From NCBI GenBank assembly GCA_021604005.1, contig BQIV01000001.1:62001-126000 (forward strand): 64,000 nucleotides of DNA, given 5' to 3'. Source of the stretch: Nitrospirales bacterium. GTDB taxonomy: Bacteria; Nitrospirota; Nitrospiria; Nitrospirales; UBA8639. Each line of letters opens with the position of its first letter. Position 1 is the stretch's first letter. A program made the position numbers and the translations under genes. The notes below the pieces were generated by a model. The model worked only from the letters and a program-made list of their open reading frames with translations. It had not been told where the DNA came from and did not search any database. Shown piece after piece: positions 16,641-25,349 of the stretch.

Positions 16641-16717
16641 GAAGGCATTCGAGCAAGAGGGGGTTCACTGACATGGTCAAAGTGGCCATCTTTAATCACG
16701 TGCTCAAACAGCGTTGA
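16641..16717 (+). pseudogene. Decayed copy of the 3' end of traV
   Basis: The 77 bases resemble the last about 80 bases of traV (16541-16622). One reading frame gives MVKVAIFNHVLKQR and a stop, against MDKAVIFDHVLKQQGR in traV. It lacks the rest of the gene and has shifted frames upstream. It lies directly before the omegaRNA-iscB unit, suggesting recombination between diverged elements or decay of a duplicated end. Confidence 0.7.
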
Positions 16718-16798
16718 GTTCCTGATTTGGTCGGGACTTCATGATTCTTTGGAGTCTTGAATCCAGGCCGTGGAACATGATGATCATGTCATGTCCAA

Positions 16799-17041
16799 AC
16801 TCAACCAGGCTCAGTCACCGCCGACTCGTCTATGGGTTGGTGATGGGACTCCGTTCTGTGCGAATACATAGGTACCGGCGGGTGCTTCACCAGCCTACCG
16901 CTCTACGGTCAGCGATTAATCAGCACGGCTTCGGGGCAACGGGCAGTGTCGCTGACGCCAAACCGCGCAAGAACCTTGCCGAGGTGACCATCACTCCCAT
17001 CATGGGAAGTGGCTGTAAAGCCAACAAAAAAAGGAGGGTGT
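16799..17041 (+). ncRNA. omegaRNA of the first iscB unit (HEARO-type)
   Basis: The conserved scaffold runs from ACTCAACCAGGCTCAGTCACC minus its last base to the iscB ribosome binding site and is about 80% alike to the RNA at 26870. Visible hairpins are GGTG-CTT-CACC, CCCATCATGGG and GGCT-GTAA-AGCC just before iscB. By analogy with known omegaRNAs the guide is the stretch just upstream, about 16779-16798 (ending CATGTCATGTCCAA). It would be processed from the transfer-operon transcript or from a local promoter I cannot place. Confidence 0.85.
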
Positions 17042-18358
17042 ATGCAACGCGTCTTTGTCCTCAGTCACACGAGACTGCCCTTGATGCCGTGCTCACCGGC
17101 AAGGGCACGTCGATTGTTGAAAGCCAAGCGTGCGGGTGTTTTTCGTCGGCACCCATTTGCCATCATCCTTAAGGATCGAACATCGGGAGTAACGCAACCG
17201 ATTTCCTTGCAGCTCGATCCAGGAAGCCGCACGACTGGCATGGCCCTCCTGGGAGAATTCCGCGCTCAAGGCCGGGTTGTGCTGTGGGCCGGTGAGCTGC
17301 ACCATCGTGGCCAACAGGTTCAGCGCAAACTTCTGGCACGACGTACGGTCCGCCGTCACCGTCGATTCCGCAAGACCCGCTATCGGGCGCCGCGGTTTCT
17401 GAATCGCCGTATTTCAGAGGGCTGGCTCCCACCTTCTCTTAAGTCCCGCATCGACAATGTGCTGAATTGGACGCGTAAGATTCGGAATCGGCTTCCCGTC
17501 ACGTCTATTGTGATGGAACTGGTGCGGTTTGATACGCAGAAACTCTTGACCCCAGAGATTGCTGGCGTGGAGTATCAACATGGCGAACTGTTTGGCTACG
17601 AAGTGCGCGAATATCTGTTAGAAAAGTGGAACCGGACCTGTGCTTACTGCCAAAAGACAAACGTGCCGTTGGAAATCGAACATCTCATCCCGCGTAGTCG
17701 TGGTGGTAGCGACCGGGTCGGCAATCTCACCGTCGCCTGCACGAAATGTAATCAACGCAAAGGACAGCAAACCGCATCAGAATTTGCCTATCCGCAGCTC
17801 ATGAAACAAGCTAGGCAACCGTTGAAGGATGCCGCGGCGGTGAATAGTACACGCTGGGCCCTGTATCGCCAACTGCAGTCTATCGGGCTCCCAATATCAC
17901 TGGGGTCAGGCGGACGCACTGAATATAACCGCACTCTCCAAGGTTATCCAAAGGCGCATTGGATTGATGCCGCCTGTATTGGCGTTAACGGTTCTCGAGT
18001 TCATCTTGTTTCACAGACAAAGCCGTTAACGATTACGGCTAGGGGTCGGGGCTCTCGACAGGTCGTTAAAATGAATCGCTTTGGCTTTCCACGAACGAAA
18101 GCTGGTCGTGTAAAACGCTTCCGCGGATTTCAGACGGGTGATCTTGTACAACTTACGCAGCCGAATGGCAAGTATGCGGGACGATGGATTGGAGCACTCT
18201 CGAGTATCCGCTGTACTGGAAAGTTAGACTTTAGGACCACGCGGGGCATCGTCACCGCTCCCGCGTCACGCTTTACGCTGCTTCAACGATCAGAAGGTTA
18301 TACGTATTCTATTGAAGGCTCTCTTGATAGGGTCAAAGACAAAGCTAAGATTGCCTAG
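17042..18358 (+). CDS. iscB: IscB RNA-guided nuclease, first copy
   Basis: A 438-residue IscB from the ATG at 17042 (GGAGG upstream). All parts are present: the N-terminal PLMP domain (LPLMPCSPARARRLLKAKRA), RuvC-I with D59 (LQLDPGSRTTG), an arginine-rich bridge helix (about 96-125), RuvC-II with E159 (IVMELVRFD), an HNH domain with C200, C203, H214 and C233, C236 (EIEHLIPRSRGG), RuvC-III HWIDAACIG (H306, D309) and a C-terminal domain (about 330-430). IscB uses an omegaRNA to cut DNA next to a target-adjacent motif and is the ancestor group of Cas9. It sits between traV and traC, only 14 bases before traC, so it probably shares the tra transcript. Confidence 0.92.
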   Translation: MQRVFVLSHTRLPLMPCSPARARRLLKAKRAGVFRRHPFAIILKDRTSGVTQPISLQLDPGSRTTGMALLGEFRAQGRVVLWAGELHHRGQQVQRKLLARRTVRRHRRFRKTRYRAPRFLNRRISEGWLPPSLKSRIDNVLNWTRKIRNRLPVTSIVMELVRFDTQKLLTPEIAGVEYQHGELFGYEVREYLLEKWNRTCAYCQKTNVPLEIEHLIPRSRGGSDRVGNLTVACTKCNQRKGQQTASEFAYPQLMKQARQPLKDAAAVNSTRWALYRQLQSIGLPISLGSGGRTEYNRTLQGYPKAHWIDAACIGVNGSRVHLVSQTKPLTITARGRGSRQVVKMNRFGFPRTKAGRVKRFRGFQTGDLVQLTQPNGKYAGRWIGALSSIRCTGKLDFRTTRGIVTAPASRFTLLQRSEGYTYSIEGSLDRVKDKAKIA

Positions 18359-18372
18359 AAAGGAAAGAATAC

Positions 18373-20850
18373 ATGCCGATTCCCGTGTTCACCGCCAATC
18401 GTGTGATTCAGCGCTATCCTCTGTCTGAATGGCTTCCCTATCGCGCGTACGATCCGGACAAGCAGGTGTTTCTGTTAGGCGATGGCCGCGTGGGCTGTTT
18501 GTGGGTGTGCGCCCCGGTGCTCGGTCTGTCGGAAGACATGATTCAGAAGCTGGTGAACCTCATGGAATTGTCGCTGCCTCCGCAGACGACTGTGCAGGTG
18601 TCCTTTCACGCCAACGATGTCATTGAGCCGATTCTGGATCAGTATGTGCGCTTGCGACAAAAAAGTGGAACGGATTCACCGTTCTTCACGCTCGCGCAAC
18701 GGACGCGAGACTTCTATCTCGAGGCCCGAGAAACCTACTTGGTTGAGGACTCGCACGTGCGACCTCGGAATTGTCATGTGTATATCGCGGTCACGATGCC
18801 ATTGGCGGACGGACTCCCGGGTGGCATTACGTTCGAAGAAAGCTTGGAAAAATTAATCGGGATGGAACGCTCACTCGAGTCGGTGGGCTTAGCCGTCAAT
18901 CGGGTCGACGCAGATGGGCTGCTCAGGCTGTTGCACTTGGTCCTCAATCCCGGCCACACCTGGGATGACCGCCCCGTGAAATATGATCCTTCCTCATGGA
19001 TTAATGAACAGGCCATCCGCCTGGACACTGTCTGTCAACCGGAACAAAATCATATCCTGTTAGATAACTGGGTGGTGAAGTCGCTCTCCGTTCAACAGTT
19101 TCCCGAGACGTGGTCAGGGAGCCGAAATCATGAATTGATCGGCAGTCTCACGAAAATTATGGACCAGGTGACCTGCCCGTTTTGGGTGACGCTCAATCTG
19201 GTTTTCTTGGATCCCGTGAAAACCCACAATCGCTTGACGCAGAAACACGTTATGTTGACGCGTCAAGCCTCACACCGGCTTATGGGCTTGATTCCCATGC
19301 TCGCCAAGAAAAAAGGCAATTTCGACTTGATGGCCGACTTGCTCGCGAACGGTCGACAACCCATCGGCGTGTATTATCACCTCTTGCTGTACGCCCCGAC
19401 CGTGGAGGAGTGCGAGAAGCATAGTCATCATGTTCAAGCCTTGTATCGGTCGTTCGAATGGCTGCTGCAAGAAGATCATTTTGTGGGTTTGCATCTCTTG
19501 TTGCACTCGATGCCCATGGCGTTACCGGCAGAGCCCAAGTATCTCCGAGAAAAGCTCCGTCGATTGAAGACGACCCATACAGAAGCGGCTGGGCACCTGG
19601 TGCCCATCGTTGGGGATTGGAAGGGATGGGGGCAACCCGTCGTACTGTTCACGTCTCGGACCGGACAGATGATGACCTTGGATTTGTTCGCGAATCCCAG
19701 CGGGAATTTCTCCGTGGCCGTGGTTGGAAAGCCCGGGGCAGGGAAATCATTTTTCTTAAACACGCTCCTCACAAGCTACCTCGGCATCGGGGCGCGGGCC
19801 TGGGTCATCGACGCGGGCCGGAGTTACGAGAAACTCTGCGAACACCTGGGGGGTCAGTACATCGATTTTAAAAAAGAGCACAAGCACTTGGGACTTAATC
19901 CGTTTCAAGCGATCTCGTCTGAACCGGATATGGAAGAGAAGGGGCTTCTGGAGGGTGTCTTTATTCAGATGATCGCACCGCAAGGCGGGCTCTCGGATCT
20001 CCAGCGTTCCTGGTTGCAGGAAGCGCTTGATCGCGTGGTGAAGGAAGAGGGCACTGACGGGACGCCCACTTCTGTGGCGAAAATCTTATCTGACTCCACG
20101 GATTCACGAGAGCGAGATCTGGGCAAGATGCTCTATCCCTTCACCAAGGACGGTGTGTATGGGCCACTGTGTAACGGCCAGCACACGATCAAGTTCGACA
20201 ATCCGTTCGTCGTCATGGAATTGGACGGGTTCGATAACGCCCTTCCGCTTCGCTCGGTCATCCTGACGCAACTCATCTTAAAGATCCAGTCTGCGGCGTT
20301 TTCCGAAGAGGAAGTCAATCGGCGCAAAATTCTCGCGATGGATGAAAGCTGGGATCTGCTCGGGCAAGGCGGGAACGTGGCCTCGTTTTATTACAAAAGT
20401 TCTCGTCGCTTGCGTAAACGCTCTGGGGCGGTCGTCACGGTGACGCAGGGGTTAAACGACTATTACGAGTATATGGGTGCAGCTGGTCCGGCGATTCTCG
20501 AAAACTCCGACTTTCTGATGTTGCTTGAGCAGAAGCCGGAAAGCCTGGCCAGCCTGCGCAAGCACGGGCGATTGGTGTTGTCCGAGTACGAACATAAACT
20601 GGTCGGTTCGGTTCATCGCTCGGGCAGTGAGTATTCCGAAGCTTATCTGATCACGCCGGTTGGACGTGGCGTGGTGCGCGTCGTGGAAGATCCCGTGAAA
20701 CGCTATTTGCACACCACGCATGCAGATGAACTGGCGCGCATTGCCACATGGAAAGCGAAAGGCTTGACCACGTTGCAAGCGTGTGAGCGGTGCGTGGAGG
20801 AAGATCGTGCACGAAAACAAACACAGAAACGAGGACTCCGTGTCGCGTAA
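18373..20850 (+). CDS. traC: TraC-like (VirB4-type) ATPase
   Basis: An 825-residue ATPase. Walker A is VVGKPGAGKSFFLNTLL (about 450-466), and Walker B is KILAMDESWDLLG, both standard for TraC/VirB4. The N-terminal half shows the TraC opening SEWLPYRAYDPDKQVFLLGD. It powers pilus assembly at the inner membrane. AAGGAAAG precedes the ATG, and the iscB stop lies 14 bases upstream, so the traC ribosome binding site is fused to the end of the inserted iscB gene. Confidence 0.9.
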   Translation: MPIPVFTANRVIQRYPLSEWLPYRAYDPDKQVFLLGDGRVGCLWVCAPVLGLSEDMIQKLVNLMELSLPPQTTVQVSFHANDVIEPILDQYVRLRQKSGTDSPFFTLAQRTRDFYLEARETYLVEDSHVRPRNCHVYIAVTMPLADGLPGGITFEESLEKLIGMERSLESVGLAVNRVDADGLLRLLHLVLNPGHTWDDRPVKYDPSSWINEQAIRLDTVCQPEQNHILLDNWVVKSLSVQQFPETWSGSRNHELIGSLTKIMDQVTCPFWVTLNLVFLDPVKTHNRLTQKHVMLTRQASHRLMGLIPMLAKKKGNFDLMADLLANGRQPIGVYYHLLLYAPTVEECEKHSHHVQALYRSFEWLLQEDHFVGLHLLLHSMPMALPAEPKYLREKLRRLKTTHTEAAGHLVPIVGDWKGWGQPVVLFTSRTGQMMTLDLFANPSGNFSVAVVGKPGAGKSFFLNTLLTSYLGIGARAWVIDAGRSYEKLCEHLGGQYIDFKKEHKHLGLNPFQAISSEPDMEEKGLLEGVFIQMIAPQGGLSDLQRSWLQEALDRVVKEEGTDGTPTSVAKILSDSTDSRERDLGKMLYPFTKDGVYGPLCNGQHTIKFDNPFVVMELDGFDNALPLRSVILTQLILKIQSAAFSEEEVNRRKILAMDESWDLLGQGGNVASFYYKSSRRLRKRSGAVVTVTQGLNDYYEYMGAAGPAILENSDFLMLLEQKPESLASLRKHGRLVLSEYEHKLVGSVHRSGSEYSEAYLITPVGRGVVRVVEDPVKRYLHTTHADELARIATWKAKGLTTLQACERCVEEDRARKQTQKRGLRVA

Positions 20851-21361
20851 GTCTCATGCACGTGTGTGGATTGGAGGCTGTATCGTGGCGAGTGTTGTGA
20901 TTCTCGTGTTGCAGATTCTCGATCCCTGGTATCAGTTCCTGATTCGAGATGATGAGAGTTGGCCTCATCATCGCTTCTTTCTCCTGCGCAAAAACATTCC
21001 TCCGGTACGCGGCTCACTTGTGGCGTTCACGATGACTGAGGCCTATACCACACGCGTGAAGCCAGCTGGTGTGACACGACCGTATACCCGCGTGGGCCTG
21101 CTATGGCTCAAGCGTGTCGTCGGAATGCCTGGGGATCGAGTCGATGTTCAGGAAGACGCGGTGCGTGTGAATGGGCAGATAGTCGCAAGAGGCCTCAGGC
21201 GCGATCGAGCCGGTCATTCACTTCAAGTGGCACACCTGAAATCCCCGATTCCCAATAACTCAGTGTTCGTCTCCTTGCCTCATCCTCGTTCCTTCGACAG
21301 TCGGTATTTTGGATACGTGGACATGAACGACATTCTCGGGGAGGTCATACCGATATGGTAA
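20807..21361 (+). CDS. S26 signal peptidase, TraF/TrhF type
   Basis: The protein has 184 residues from a GTG at 20807, chosen because GGAGG lies six bases upstream; the frame is open to 20783. It has one N-terminal membrane helix (IGGCIVASVVILVLQIL), a serine box (DDESWPHHRFFLLRK) where S26 peptidases have the nucleophile, and a lysine box LLWLKRVVGMPGDRV with the general base. Plasmid S26 peptidases of this type process the pilin or other transfer proteins. It overlaps traC by 44 bases and the trbC-traW gene by seven. Confidence 0.75.
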   Translation: MHENKHRNEDSVSRKSHARVWIGGCIVASVVILVLQILDPWYQFLIRDDESWPHHRFFLLRKNIPPVRGSLVAFTMTEAYTTRVKPAGVTRPYTRVGLLWLKRVVGMPGDRVDVQEDAVRVNGQIVARGLRRDRAGHSLQVAHLKSPIPNNSVFVSLPHPRSFDSRYFGYVDMNDILGEVIPIW

Positions 21362-22542
21362 AGAAATGGGAAACGTTTGCATTATCCATAGCTGTAATCG
21401 GCGTGTGTGGTGGGCTCGTGGCGCTCGCGCAAGATCGGCGACCAACGCCACACGAATTAGCCGAGCAAATCACGCGCGAAGCCGAACAGGCCGTCAAACC
21501 CCTCTTTGAAAAGAATATTCCCAAGGAAGAACGGCGTGACGGACTCTTTCTTCTCCTGTCCTTTGCTCTTCCTGAAGCGACCCTTCGTGAGTATTTCGGT
21601 CAAGCCCGGGCGGCCAACGCCCGCGTGGTCTTTCGAGGCGTGGCCGATGACACGCTACCAAAGATGGTCAAACGGGTGAAGCGTGTGATGGGGGTGAACG
21701 AGCAGGCGCCGGAACAAACCGATCCACGATGGACGCCAGCCGTCATTATCGATCCCATTATCTTTCGTGACGTCAATGCGTTGGAGGTGCCCGTGCTCGT
21801 CATCCGGCAAGGCGAACACTCCATCGCCGTGACTGGCATCGCGTCGCTCACGGACGGACTGAATCATGTTGCGCGACATGATTTGCGATTCGGCGTGATA
21901 CGAGACTGGTACGACCGACAGCGAACCAGTTGGCACCGAGGGGATTCAAGACCAGACCCGCCTCCGTCGTTACCCATCTTATCACGCTCGGTGACGTTGT
22001 CAGCTGGGAGTCGTATGGTCAAGATCATCGAGCCTGATCTGCTCGAGCTTATTCAATCGCGGATTAAATCCGTGGATTGGACTGAGGTAGGTAAGAAGGC
22101 AAAGCATAAGATCGAGACGCGTTTTCGGCAGGGTCCGAAGATCGCGCTTCCCGTCGCGACAAAGAATCGTGTGCGGTATACCGACCCGACCGTGGAAGTG
22201 CCGAGCGATGTGACCGAGCCGCAAAGCGGATTGGTCTTGGCCACTGCAGGAACGCGGATTAATCCGTTAGCGCATGTGCAGTTAGATGAAACGTATGTGA
22301 TCCTGGATGCGACTGACCCCAAGCAGGTCGAAGTCATGGATCGAACCATATCGGGCACTGCACAGCACAAAGTGATCGTCATGGTGACCGCCGGTGATGT
22401 GTTTCCGCTCGTCAAGCGTTGGCAACGTCCCGTGTACTGGGCCAATGCCGCGATCATGGAACGCTTTGGTGTCGAAGCCGTACCGAGCATTGTGACACAG
22501 GAAGGCCCACGATTTCGCATCGAGGAAGTGACCACAAAATGA
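21355..22542 (+). CDS. TrbC-TraW fusion protein
   Basis: A 395-residue exported protein (signal VKKWETFALSIAVIGVCGG to VALAQ). Residues about 60-170 match TrbC of F-type systems (LFLLLSFALPEATLREYFGQ, RVVFRGVADD), while about 275-395 match TraW (GTRINPLAHV, YVILDATDPKQVEVMD and a final VYWANAAIMERFGVEAVPSI). In F these are two interacting periplasmic proteins needed for pilus assembly; here they are one chain joined by a basic linker. It ends with an ATGA overlap to traU. Confidence 0.8.
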   Translation: MVKKWETFALSIAVIGVCGGLVALAQDRRPTPHELAEQITREAEQAVKPLFEKNIPKEERRDGLFLLLSFALPEATLREYFGQARAANARVVFRGVADDTLPKMVKRVKRVMGVNEQAPEQTDPRWTPAVIIDPIIFRDVNALEVPVLVIRQGEHSIAVTGIASLTDGLNHVARHDLRFGVIRDWYDRQRTSWHRGDSRPDPPPSLPILSRSVTLSAGSRMVKIIEPDLLELIQSRIKSVDWTEVGKKAKHKIETRFRQGPKIALPVATKNRVRYTDPTVEVPSDVTEPQSGLVLATAGTRINPLAHVQLDETYVILDATDPKQVEVMDRTISGTAQHKVIVMVTAGDVFPLVKRWQRPVYWANAAIMERFGVEAVPSIVTQEGPRFRIEEVTTK

Positions 22543-23624
22543 CCAGTCGGCTCGTCACATCGATGTGTCTGAAAGTTGTGCTGATTCTTGTACTGACGGT
22601 GATCGGCACCCTCGCCATCGCGCCCTCGGCGGACGCGTTCTGTCCGAAGACGACCATCCTGGGAGAAATTTTGGCCCGCACCTGTTGGGAATGCTTGTTC
22701 CCCATTAGTCTTGCGGGCATTACGTTGTTTTCGGGAACCGAAGATTTTACGACACCGGCTGTCGGTCCAGGACGAGCTCCGTTTCCCCCATTCTTATGTG
22801 GATGTGTGTGCTTTGGTCCGATCTGCATCCCCGGGCTTCCCTTAGGATTGTGGGAACCGAAGAACCTCGTGGAGGTCGTCCGAACACCGTTTTGCATTCC
22901 CTCGCTCGGTGGGATCACCTTAGGGCCAGAGGTGACGTTCTATCATCGCGGCCTCGCGACCACGCAGCAAGATGAGGACAGCACCCACCACAACTACGTC
23001 TTCTACCATACGCATTTTTTCAATTTTCCGCTGTGGGCCATTCTTGGCCTCGCTCTGGATATTGCCTGTCTCAATCCCGGCGGTATTCAAGATGAGATCG
23101 ATGCGATCTATATGTCAGAGCTCGACCCGACGTGGAAGAACGATCCGCTCACCTTGGTCCTCTTCCCAGAAGTCCTGCTGATCAATAATCCGGCGGCGAC
23201 CGCCGCATGTGCCGCTGATGCAATCGCGGCCTCGGCGGGCTTTCCAATTGATCCGATGTTTTGGTGTGCCGGGTCATGGGGCATTAACTATCCGCCAACG
23301 GGCAATGTGTCGGGCACCCATGGGGGACAGCTGAAACCGGCCGCCCTGGTGATGTCACGCCTGTTGCTCCGGCTTTCACGTGTGGGCACAGAATTTTGGA
23401 CCTCGGCTCATGGCCCACTGATTTGTGATGACTTCCCCACGTTTCAGATTGTCAAGAGTCAGTACAAATTTCAGATGCTCTATCCGATTCCCAATTTTTC
23501 GCCGAAATGTTGCTCGCCCATCGGGCGGACCGTCTTTATGTGGGGGTTGGGCCATGTCGTGCCGGCGATCGGCGACGATTTTGTCTTTCTGTTATGGAAG
23601 CTTCAACGATGTTGTCTCCTTTAG
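22539..23624 (+). CDS. traU: TraU-like mating protein
   Basis: A 361-residue protein from the ATG at 22539, which overlaps the preceding stop (ATGA). It has a signal peptide (VVLILVLTVIGTLAIA, cut near ADAFC) and the cysteine-rich TraU sequence: CPKTTILGEILARTCWECLF, then CGCVCF and a C-terminal SPKCCSPIGRTVFMWG. TraU is periplasmic and needs disulfide bonds for DNA transfer, fitting the two thioredoxin-type genes in the operon. Confidence 0.88.
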   Translation: MTSRLVTSMCLKVVLILVLTVIGTLAIAPSADAFCPKTTILGEILARTCWECLFPISLAGITLFSGTEDFTTPAVGPGRAPFPPFLCGCVCFGPICIPGLPLGLWEPKNLVEVVRTPFCIPSLGGITLGPEVTFYHRGLATTQQDEDSTHHNYVFYHTHFFNFPLWAILGLALDIACLNPGGIQDEIDAIYMSELDPTWKNDPLTLVLFPEVLLINNPAATAACAADAIAASAGFPIDPMFWCAGSWGINYPPTGNVSGTHGGQLKPAALVMSRLLLRLSRVGTEFWTSAHGPLICDDFPTFQIVKSQYKFQMLYPIPNFSPKCCSPIGRTVFMWGLGHVVPAIGDDFVFLLWKLQRCCLL

Positions 23625-24478
23625 GTTTGCGAACGACCCTCATCGCCTGCGTGATCGCGTGCATGACTCAATTGAGTTGGGCCGAATCGTGGGAATCCTC
23701 CTCGATAAAAATGCCATTCTTGGACGGCCGGAAAGAAGGCTGGTTCTGGTATGAGGATCCTCCTCGCCGAGCGCCCCTCCGTCCCTCTGCCTTGCCGGAA
23801 TTGTCATGGGATGTGACCAAGGTTCGGGACTGGCTGCGGCACGTGCCGGTGGCCGAGTTGGATTTGGATCATGTGCCGTCTCGTATTCTCAAACTCCTGA
23901 TCGAAGAAAAGCGGCTCGTGTCCTTAGATGATCCGACCGTTGATACGGTTCGTGAATATTTTCTTGTCCAGAAAGCGGCATTCGCACGCGCCCAACGCTT
24001 TACCAACATGTGGCAGCTGGCGCTTTATACCGAACCTGAACTCGATTACCACACCGCCCATCCCGTTTCCGCCCTCGGACATACGCTGACTGCCCAAGCC
24101 GAACGACGAGCCGAGGATCAACTATTAAATGACGTCAATCAACAGGCGGGTTTGTACTTCTTCTTTACTTCCACCTGCTCGTACTGCCAGGCGCAAGCCA
24201 AGGCGCTGAAACTCTTCGCGGATACGTATGGATGGAAAGTCTTTGCGGTTACGCAGGATGGATTCGGGTTACCGGAATATCCTCATCCAAAGCTGGACAA
24301 TGGAATGGGCGAGAATGTCGGAGTGCGACAGGTGCCGACCATTTTACTGGCGATCCCGTCTGAGCATTTCCTCGTACCCATTGGGGCAGGCTTGATGCCA
24401 GTGGAAGACTTACGCACACGCGTGCTGACCGTGCTGAAGAACCGCAAGGATCTTCTGGCAGGGAGCAGCCCGTCGTAG
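23594..24478 (+). CDS. traF: TraF-like thioredoxin-fold pilus assembly protein
   Basis: A 294-residue protein from the ATG at 23594 (23609 is equally possible), overlapping the end of traU. A signal peptide (LRTTLIACVIACMTQLSWA) is followed by a helical N-terminal region and a thioredoxin fold with the CSYC active site (FFTSTCSYCQAQAKALKLFA) and a cis-proline segment RQVPTILLAIP. F TraF itself lacks the CxxC, while TrbB has one, so this may combine both roles. It acts in the periplasm on TraU, TraH and others. Confidence 0.82.
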   Translation: MEASTMLSPLGLRTTLIACVIACMTQLSWAESWESSSIKMPFLDGRKEGWFWYEDPPRRAPLRPSALPELSWDVTKVRDWLRHVPVAELDLDHVPSRILKLLIEEKRLVSLDDPTVDTVREYFLVQKAAFARAQRFTNMWQLALYTEPELDYHTAHPVSALGHTLTAQAERRAEDQLLNDVNQQAGLYFFFTSTCSYCQAQAKALKLFADTYGWKVFAVTQDGFGLPEYPHPKLDNGMGENVGVRQVPTILLAIPSEHFLVPIGAGLMPVEDLRTRVLTVLKNRKDLLAGSSPS

Positions 24479-24631
24479 TTGATTGGATAGTGATTCAGAG
24501 TGCGCCATTGTGGTTGGCAGGTCGGGAACAACACGTGTCTGGATCGATCGACGATTTCGACATCCATTGAGAGAACTTATGTCAATCGTTGTTTCAAAGA
24601 AGGTGGCATCATCTGAACTTGACACCCGCTG

Positions 24632-25165
24632 ATGCTGGAGGACACTCTCCGCCTCATGCCCAAGACACGCGGACATCTTGTCATTCCGGTAGAGCATATC
24701 GCCCGTTGTATTTATTTGATCCGCGGGGAAAAGGTGATGCTGGACTATGATTTAGCTGATTTATATAGCGTAGAAACCAAAGTGCTCAATCAACAAGTGA
24801 AGCGAAACATCTCACGGTTTCCAAAAGATTTTATGTTTCAGCTGACGAGAAGAGAACTGGAAGAATGGAGGTCACAAATTGTGACTTCCAATCCATCGGC
24901 CAAAATGGGGTTACGACGGCAACCCTATGCCTTTACAGAACCGGGGGTAGCAATGCTATCCAGTGTCTTACGAAGCGAGAAGGCTATAGCCGTTAATATC
25001 GGCATTATTCGCACATTTATCCGCATGCGAGAAGTGTTGGCGACGCACAAGGACCTGGCTCGAAAAGTGGAAAAGCATGATAAGGAAATTGCAGTGCTGT
25101 ATGAGTACCTCCAGAAACTCCTCGAACCGCCACCATCGTCCAAACGGAAGATCGGCTACCTTTGA
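24632..25165 (+). CDS. ORF6N-domain protein inserted in the transfer operon
   Basis: A 177-residue protein (or 169 from the ATG at 24656, with GGAGG 14 bases before it). Residues 20-135 match the ORF6N family: IYLIRGEKVMLDYDLADLY, NQQVKRNISRFPKDFMFQLT, then YAFTEPGVAMLSSVL and IGIIRTFIRMREVL. A coiled-coil tail follows. ORF6N domains occur in phage and mobile-element proteins, are thought to bind DNA, and have no known conjugation role. It interrupts the usual traF-traH order with 150-185 bases of extra DNA on each side. Confidence 0.85.
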   Translation: MLEDTLRLMPKTRGHLVIPVEHIARCIYLIRGEKVMLDYDLADLYSVETKVLNQQVKRNISRFPKDFMFQLTRRELEEWRSQIVTSNPSAKMGLRRQPYAFTEPGVAMLSSVLRSEKAIAVNIGIIRTFIRMREVLATHKDLARKVEKHDKEIAVLYEYLQKLLEPPPSSKRKIGYL

Positions 25166-25349
25166 TCATAGCTGACTTCCCATTCGTTCTTCGTGGCGAT
25201 TGGAACTTGTCACTGATCGCGTCTCCTCACCTCCCTAACCGTTTTCGTCTCTAAGTGAATGAACAGTTTCACGCGAGTTAGGGCAAGACGAGACCGAAGC
25301 TGATCCGTAAGCATCCTTTCACGAGTCGTGCGTTCGTAATATCTCTTTA

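Noticed and set aside
25233-25283. Inverted repeat CCCTAAC/GTTAGGG before traH
   Set aside because: Seven base pairs with a 37-base gap; weak stability and no supporting context.
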